Source: Candidatus Levybacteria bacterium RIFCSPLOWO2_01_FULL_42_15
GTDB taxonomy: Bacteria; Patescibacteriota; Microgenomatia; Levybacterales; UBA12049
Direction of reading: 5' to 3'
Assembly: GCA_001784055.1 (NCBI GenBank)
Contig: MFOZ01000012.1
Span: 1-9,956, forward strand
DNA length: 9,956 bases
The notes beneath the pieces are model-generated. The model was not told where the DNA came from. It saw nothing but the letters and a program-made list of their open reading frames with translations, and made no database searches. Positions 5,664 through 9,956 of this stretch are shown here, piece by piece. Position 1 is the first letter of the stretch. Every line of letters begins with the position of its first letter. The translations under genes and the position numbers were made by a program.

Positions 5664-6935
5664 ATGCCGGCTTCTCTTATAATTGGTGCCTGTTGGGGAG
5701 ATGAGGGAAAAGGAAAAATCATTGATTATCTCTCCAAAACAGCGGATTATGTTGTCCGGTTCCACGGCGGCAACAACGCGGGACATACCGTCATTAACCG
5801 CTTTGGAAAATTCGCCATGCACCTTATTCCCTCCGGAGTCTTCAATAAAAAAACGATTGCCGTTGTTGCAAACGGCGTGGTCATTGATTTGGAAGTCCTC
5901 TTGGATGAAATACAAATGCTGAAAAAAGCTGGCATAGATGTTTCCCAAAAACTTATTATTTCCCCCCGTTGCCATCTTATTATGCCCTATCATAAAGTGC
6001 TTGATAACCTCTATGAACAAGCAAAAGGGGAAAAGAAAACAGGTACAACCGGAAGAGGAATAGGCCCGGTACACGCAGACAAGGTTAGCTATAATGGAAT
6101 TCTTGTCTCTGATCTTTTGGACACAAAACTCTTCAAGGAAAAACTAAGACTTCAGCTTAATCTCAAAAACACGATTATCAAAGCACTCGGCGCAAAACCA
6201 TTTTCCGAAAAGGAGATTCTTAACGCATTCTTTTTACTGCGAAAGAAAATAAAGCCGTTTATACAAGAACCCTATCCGTTGCTTCATGAAGCGCTTGCTA
6301 AAAAAAGGCATGTATTGTTTGAGGGGGCACAAGGAACATTTTTGGACAATAACTGGGGGACGTATCCGTTTGTAACGGCATCTACCACCGTATCCGGAGG
6401 AATCACTCACGGAGCAGGTGTTCCCGCAAGCGCCCTTTCTACCGTTCTTGGCGTCACCAAGGCATACACCACCCGCGTGGGAGAAGGCCCCTTTCCCACC
6501 GAACTCTTGGACAAAATAGGAGAAAAATTGCGACAGACGGGAAACGAATTTGGAGCAACTACCGGAAGGCCGCGCAGGTGCGGATGGTTTGACGCCGAAC
6601 TGGTACGATTCGCAAAAGAAATTAACGGGCTTACGCATCTTGCCGTCACCAAACTTGACATACTAGACACTTTTCCCAACATCAAAATCTGCACCGGATA
6701 CACGTATTACGGAAAACCCATTAAATATTACCAAACAGATACCCCGCTCCTTGGGAAAGTAAAGCCCGTGTATAAAACGATGAAAGGCTGGCTTTCTTCA
6801 ACAAAAGGAATAACGTCATTTTCTCAACTGCCACATCCGGCGCGCATATATCTTTTGGAGCTTGAAAAAATAACAAGAATACCAATTGCCTATATTTCAA
6901 CCGGTGCAAAAACCGATGAGATCATCAAACGATAA
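5664..6935 (+). CDS. purA: Adenylosuccinate synthetase
   Basis: PurA joins IMP and aspartate using GTP to give adenylosuccinate, the first step from IMP to AMP, in the cytoplasm. The 423-residue product carries the P-loop GDEGKGK (12-18) with catalytic Asp13 and Lys16, NNAGHT with His41 (37-42), TGTTGRGIGP (126-135), EGAQGT (220-225), GPFPTE (275-280), TTGRPRRCGWFD (299-310) and the C-terminal STGAKTDE (412-419) near the guanine site. Numbering coincides with E. coli at Asp13 and His41. The residue before the P-loop Trp, Gln10 in E. coli, is Cys10 here. I chose ATG 5664; a GTG at 5655 is in frame, but it lies upstream of the predicted transcription start. The gene is first in a purA-purB-purK-purE run, diverging from dnaG, and its end overlaps purB by 20 nt. 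Confidence 0.96.
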   Translation: MPASLIIGACWGDEGKGKIIDYLSKTADYVVRFHGGNNAGHTVINRFGKFAMHLIPSGVFNKKTIAVVANGVVIDLEVLLDEIQMLKKAGIDVSQKLIISPRCHLIMPYHKVLDNLYEQAKGEKKTGTTGRGIGPVHADKVSYNGILVSDLLDTKLFKEKLRLQLNLKNTIIKALGAKPFSEKEILNAFFLLRKKIKPFIQEPYPLLHEALAKKRHVLFEGAQGTFLDNNWGTYPFVTASTTVSGGITHGAGVPASALSTVLGVTKAYTTRVGEGPFPTELLDKIGEKLRQTGNEFGATTGRPRRCGWFDAELVRFAKEINGLTHLAVTKLDILDTFPNIKICTGYTYYGKPIKYYQTDTPLLGKVKPVYKTMKGWLSSTKGITSFSQLPHPARIYLLELEKITRIPIAYISTGAKTDEIIKR

Positions 6936-8313
6936 GCCAAATTTTGAAACCTATCTTTCCCCTTTTACGTGGCGGTACGGATCTGAGGAAATGCGCCGTA
7001 TCTGGTCAGAACAATACAAACGAATCCTCTGGAGACGTGTCTGGGTTGCGCTTGCCAAGGCTCAATATAAACAAGGGCTTCTTACCAAACGAGAGCTTGA
7101 CGATCTTGTCAAACACAAAGAGAACATTGACATTAAAAAGGCTCATCAAATAGAGCAAGCGATCAAACACGACCTCATGGCAGAAATCAAAACATACGCA
7201 AGTCAAGCAAAGATAGGGGGAGGCAAATTGCATTGGGGAGCAACCAGCATGGATATTGAGGATAACGTCGATGTTATCCGTTACAAAGAATCCCTTAATC
7301 TTATTGAGATACAGACCAAAAAACTTCTCAAGGCATTCAAAACCCAGATCAATCGGCATAAGGAAACTGTCTGCATGGGCTACACCCATCTGCAGCCTGC
7401 CGAGCCAACAACTCTTGGCTACCGATTTGCGTTCTACGCCCAAGATTTATTGTATGACGCATCTTTACTTCATTTTGCAAAAAAGCTCAATAAGGGCAAG
7501 GGGATAAAAGGCGCGGTGGGAACATCGGCAAGCTTTGTGCGTCTTCTTTCCAAGCAAAAAGCCCGCGTCATGGAACAGGATGTTATGAGACAGCTTGGTC
7601 TTGATACGGTTGATATTTCTTCTCAAACCGCGCCAAGAAAGCTTGAGTGGTTTGTTGCGATTGCTTTATCTTCTCTTGCGCAATCGCTCTATAAATTCGC
7701 GTTTGATCTTCGTATCTTACAATCTCCCGGTTTTGGGGAACTTTCAGAACCCTTTGGAAAAAAACAAGTAGGTTCATCTGCCATGCCGTTTAAGAAAAAC
7801 CCATGGAAAGCAGAGCAAATATGTTCTCTTGCCCGCTTTGTCATGACAGTTTCTTCCCTTCCTCAACAAAACGCATCGCACATGCTTCTGGAGAGAACGC
7901 TTGATGACTCCGCAAATAGAAGGATTGTGTTTCCCGAGCTTTTTTTAGCAGTTGATGAAATAGTAAAAAACGCCACTGTTATTGTAGAAAACCTACAAAT
8001 CCATCAGAAAAAAATAGAGAGCAACCTCTCTCTTTACGGTATATTCAGCGCAACCGAAGCAGTCCTTATGGAGGCGGTAAAACGGGGCGCAGACCGCCAA
8101 GCGCTTCATGAGATTTTGCGAAACCACGCAGTGTCCGCAAGAGACGAGGTTGAAAAAGGCAATTCCAACCCTTTCCGTGCGTTTCTCACAGAAGATAAAG
8201 AAATCGCCCGATTTCTTTCCAGAGAAGAGATAGAAAGACTTCTTAACCCACAAAACCATATTGGGAGAGCAAAAGAAGCATGCGAGGCATTTCTTAAAAA
8301 AATCCCTGTATGA
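6916..8313 (+). CDS. purB: Adenylosuccinate lyase
   Basis: PurB eliminates fumarate from SAICAR in de novo purine synthesis and from adenylosuccinate to release AMP. The 465-residue protein belongs to the fumarase/aspartase superfamily: HWGATSMD (107-113, with the first conserved His), YTHLQPAEPTTLG (156-168, with catalytic-region His158), and the signature GSSAMPFKKNP (286-296) carrying the mobile-loop Ser pair. ERTLDDSANRR (326-336) is also typical. The MPFKKNP and YTHLQPAEP variants differ from the E. coli and B. subtilis textbook forms but stay within the family pattern. The ATG at 6916 gives a natural start, FETYLSPFTWRYGSEEMR soon after it, and overlaps purA by 20 nt; a TTG at 6886 is in frame but would lengthen the overlap. 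There is no Shine-Dalgarno, so translation is probably coupled to purA. It ends in an ATGA overlap with purK. Confidence 0.96.
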   Translation: MRSSNDKPNFETYLSPFTWRYGSEEMRRIWSEQYKRILWRRVWVALAKAQYKQGLLTKRELDDLVKHKENIDIKKAHQIEQAIKHDLMAEIKTYASQAKIGGGKLHWGATSMDIEDNVDVIRYKESLNLIEIQTKKLLKAFKTQINRHKETVCMGYTHLQPAEPTTLGYRFAFYAQDLLYDASLLHFAKKLNKGKGIKGAVGTSASFVRLLSKQKARVMEQDVMRQLGLDTVDISSQTAPRKLEWFVAIALSSLAQSLYKFAFDLRILQSPGFGELSEPFGKKQVGSSAMPFKKNPWKAEQICSLARFVMTVSSLPQQNASHMLLERTLDDSANRRIVFPELFLAVDEIVKNATVIVENLQIHQKKIESNLSLYGIFSATEAVLMEAVKRGADRQALHEILRNHAVSARDEVEKGNSNPFRAFLTEDKEIARFLSREEIERLLNPQNHIGRAKEACEAFLKKIPV

Positions 8314-9443
8314 AATATCCTGCTGTGATTGGCATTGTGGGCGGGGGACAGCTGGGAAAGATGCTAACGCTTGCGGCAAAAAAGCTTGGCTTTTTTGTGT
8401 ACGTTATTGATCCAACTCCTCAAAGCCCTGCGGGACAAGTTGCTGATAAGCAAATTGTCGCCGATTACAAAGACGCGGATGCAATTAGAAAGCTGACAAA
8501 ACAAACCGATGTTATTACCTTTGAAATAGAACTTGCCAATAGCGAAGTGCTTGAAGCGCTTGTGCAAAAAGGGTTTTTGGTATATCCTTCACCCGCAACG
8601 CTTTCCATTATCCAAGACAAGCTTAGACAGAAACAATTTCTCAAAGCAAACCGCATTCCTACTGCTGATTTTTTTGAAGTATCAAAAGAAAAAGATATTG
8701 AAAAAGCTGTTCAACAATTTGGGTATCCTCTTATGCTTAAGGCAAGAACTGACGCGTATGATGGACGGGGAAACGCGCTTATTGCTTCAAGAAAAGAAAT
8801 AAAAAAAGGACTGGAGGAGTTGGGGAAAAGAAGTTTATATATTGAACAATGGGTACCGTTTACAAAAGAGCTAGCGGTTATGGTGGCCAGGAGCACCAAA
8901 GGGGAAATTGCGGTATATCCGGTTGTTGAAACAATTCACAAAGACAATATTTGCGATACGGTTTTAGTTCCTGCAGGCATTTCTCAAAAGGCGTTTAAGA
9001 ATGTCCAATCTCTTGGGAAAAAAGTTATGAAACATTTACAGGGAGCTGGCGTGTTTGGTATTGAAATGTTTCTTAAAAAAGATAATAATGTACTCGTCAA
9101 TGAGATTGCCCCTCGAGTGCATAACTCAGGGCACTATACGATTGAGGCGTCCATTACGTCTCAATTCGAACAACATATTCGCGCAATCTGCGGTCTGCCC
9201 CTGGGAAATACTGCTCTAACTCAAAAAGCCGTTGTTATGAAAAATATTCTAGGAACAAAGCATGGTTTCGACTATCCCAAAGGAATTGAGAAGGCGCTTG
9301 CGATTAAAAATGTCTCTATTCATATATACGGAAAGCACGAATCTCGCCCCCAGAGAAAAATGGGACATATAACCGTGATGGGAGAAACTATTGACGAGTG
9401 TTTGAGAAAAGCAGAGAAAGCAAGAAGATCCTTGGTTATTTAG
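8310..9443 (+). CDS. purK: N5-carboxyaminoimidazole ribonucleotide synthase
   Basis: PurK uses ATP and bicarbonate to carboxylate aminoimidazole ribonucleotide (AIR), giving N5-CAIR for PurE. The 377-residue ATP-grasp protein shows the N-terminal glycine-rich motif GGGQLGKM (11-18), YPSPATLSIIQDK (92-104), the ATP-grasp loop KARTDAYDGRG (144-154), and the metal-binding Glu252 (GIEMF) and Glu265 (VNEIAPR), followed by RVHNSGHYT (269-277), a diagnostic PurK sequence. The usual GYDGKGQ is AYDGRGN here, a mild change. The ATG at 8310 overlaps the purB TGA as ATGA, so translation is probably by re-initiation; no Shine-Dalgarno is visible. The stop TAG at 9441 is the first base of a 13-bp tandem duplication. 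Gene order is purK then purE, the reverse of the common purEK. Confidence 0.96.
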   Translation: MKYPAVIGIVGGGQLGKMLTLAAKKLGFFVYVIDPTPQSPAGQVADKQIVADYKDADAIRKLTKQTDVITFEIELANSEVLEALVQKGFLVYPSPATLSIIQDKLRQKQFLKANRIPTADFFEVSKEKDIEKAVQQFGYPLMLKARTDAYDGRGNALIASRKEIKKGLEELGKRSLYIEQWVPFTKELAVMVARSTKGEIAVYPVVETIHKDNICDTVLVPAGISQKAFKNVQSLGKKVMKHLQGAGVFGIEMFLKKDNNVLVNEIAPRVHNSGHYTIEASITSQFEQHIRAICGLPLGNTALTQKAVVMKNILGTKHGFDYPKGIEKALAIKNVSIHIYGKHESRPQRKMGHITVMGETIDECLRKAEKARRSLVI

Positions 9444-9466
9444 TTGTCATCCTTAGTTGTCATCCT
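9441..9466 (+). repeat. 13-bp tandem direct duplication at the purK stop codon
   Basis: TAGTTGTCATCCT occurs at 9441-9453 and again at 9454-9466. The first copy begins with the purK stop codon and the second contains the left end of the palindromic element. It could be a target-site or slippage duplication linked to insertion of that element; if so, the original purK end is unchanged. Confidence 0.8.
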
Positions 9467-9523
9467 GAATTTATTTCAGGATCTCGGTTCAGACAAGATT
9501 CCGAAACGAGTTCGGAACGACAA
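9457..9523. repeat. Two-hairpin palindromic repeat element (MITE/REP-like) between purK and purE
   Basis: The outer ends TTGTC (9457-9461) and GACAA (9519-9523) are complementary. Inside are two hairpins: ATCCTGAA/TTCAGGAT (9462-9469 with 9475-9482, 5-nt loop) and TTCCGAA/TTCGGAA (9499-9505 with 9511-9517, 5-nt loop). The two arms resemble each other when one is reverse-complemented, so the 67-bp whole is an imperfect inverted repeat. Elements beginning GTCATCCTGA...TTCAGGATC are, from memory, scattered in intergenic regions of many bacterial genomes, but I cannot verify this. Only AAAAAA follows on the plus strand, so it is not a rho-independent terminator for purK. As RNA it would form a clover-like structure between purK and purE. 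Confidence 0.75.
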
Positions 9524-9534
9524 AAAAGAAAGTT

Positions 9535-9956
9535 ATGAGTAAATCATTAGTCGGAATTATCATGGGGTCTGATTCAGACCTCCCTGTCATGAAAGAAGCA
9601 GCAGGAATTTTGGATGAATTCAAAATTCCTTATGAGCTAACTATTGTGTCTGCTCATCGAACACCAAAACGCCTATATCAATATGCCACAAGCGCTGTAT
9701 CTCGCGGACTCAAAGTGATTATCGCAGGCGCTGGAGGATCTGCGCACCTTCCGGGAATGGTTGCGTCTCTTACGCCGCTTCCGATCATTGGGGTTCCAAT
9801 CAAAACAAAATCTCTTGACGGGCTTGATTCCCTATTATCGATCGTGCAGATGCCTCCGGGAATTCCCGTTGCAACCGTTGCCGTAAACGGCGCCAAAAAT
9901 GCGGGAATTCTGGCAGTAGAGATTCTTGGTTCTTCTGATAAAAAGTTTTTGAAAAA
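9535..9956 (+). CDS. purE: N5-CAIR mutase, class I PurE (partial, 3' end outside window)
   Basis: PurE moves the carboxyl group of N5-CAIR, the PurK product, to carbon 4 to give CAIR. The 140 visible residues cover most of a class I PurE: GSDSDLPVM (11-19), the nucleotide-binding SAHRTP (39-44, with His41 and Arg42), and AGAGGSAHLPGM (64-75, with His71), followed by TPLPIIGVP, LDGLDSLLSIVQMPPGIPVATVAVNGAKNAG in pieces over about 80-125, all standard. The start is ATG 9535; the preceding bases (AAGAAAG) are at best a weak ribosome site. It is separated from purK by 91 bp containing a palindromic element, so it may be less tightly coupled than the other genes. The frame is still open at the window end. 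Confidence 0.95.
   Translation, partial: MSKSLVGIIMGSDSDLPVMKEAAGILDEFKIPYELTIVSAHRTPKRLYQYATSAVSRGLKVIIAGAGGSAHLPGMVASLTPLPIIGVPIKTKSLDGLDSLLSIVQMPPGIPVATVAVNGAKNAGILAVEILGSSDKKFLK

Noticed and set aside
6234..6638. 134-codon minus-strand frame inside purA
   Set aside because: Antisense to conserved purA motifs, Cys/Ser-rich without any recognisable domain; shadow.
6886..6915. TTG at 6886 as the purB start
   Set aside because: It would increase the overlap with purA to 50 nt and add residues not expected in PurB; ATG 6916 fits the family start.
9457..9530. Hairpins after purK as a rho-independent terminator
   Set aside because: No run of T follows on the plus strand, and the two-hairpin symmetric shape fits a repeat element better.

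Overview
The window reads as a compact, gene-dense bacterial chromosome segment of moderate G+C (about 40-45% by eye). Genes lie close together or overlap, and almost none has a recognisable Shine-Dalgarno sequence. Several start codons sit within about 0-13 nt of where an extended -10 promoter would begin transcription. Together with a short primary sigma factor, a DnaG with a slightly unusual zinc knuckle and a Pro/Thr-rich repetitive surface-protein tail, this suggests a Patescibacteria/CPR lineage (Parcubacteria-like). That placement is inference from style, not from a database match.

Region 1 (1-1683) is the accessory-looking part. It holds the C-terminal end of a protein with an identical 15-residue Pro/Thr/Ser repeat (frame ends at 153), a small four-helix membrane protein of unknown function (about 200-595), a CaCA-family cation antiporter (622-1572), and what looks like a 21-codon remnant of uppP (undecaprenyl-diphosphatase) at 1576-1641, cut off just after its EGxTE motif. 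Region 2 (1684-2682) is a D-isomer-specific 2-hydroxyacid dehydrogenase. It converges on rpoD with one base between the two stop codons.

Region 3 (minus strand, 5580-2684) is the dnaG-rpoD macromolecular-synthesis pair: primase followed after 35 bp by the housekeeping sigma factor, each with its own TGG-TACAAT extended -10. Region 4 (plus strand, 5664-9956) is a purine cluster diverging from dnaG: purA, purB, purK and the start of purE. purA/purB overlap by 20 nt and purB/purK by 4 nt (ATGA). purK and purE are separated by a 92-bp spacer holding a two-hairpin palindromic repeat element. PurK and PurE together make CAIR from AIR; PurB acts later in the same pathway and again, with PurA, in converting IMP to AMP. 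The cluster runs off the right edge, so more purine genes may follow.

The sigma factor encoded here keeps the residues that in E. coli sigma70 read the -10 and extended -10 elements, which fits the promoters found in front of its own gene, dnaG, the antiporter and the dehydrogenase. I saw no tRNA, rRNA, CRISPR array, insertion sequence or convincing rho-independent terminator. I did not find a clearly new defence or mobile system. The most unusual items are the near-leaderless promoter pattern, the uppP remnant and the palindromic element inside the purine operon.
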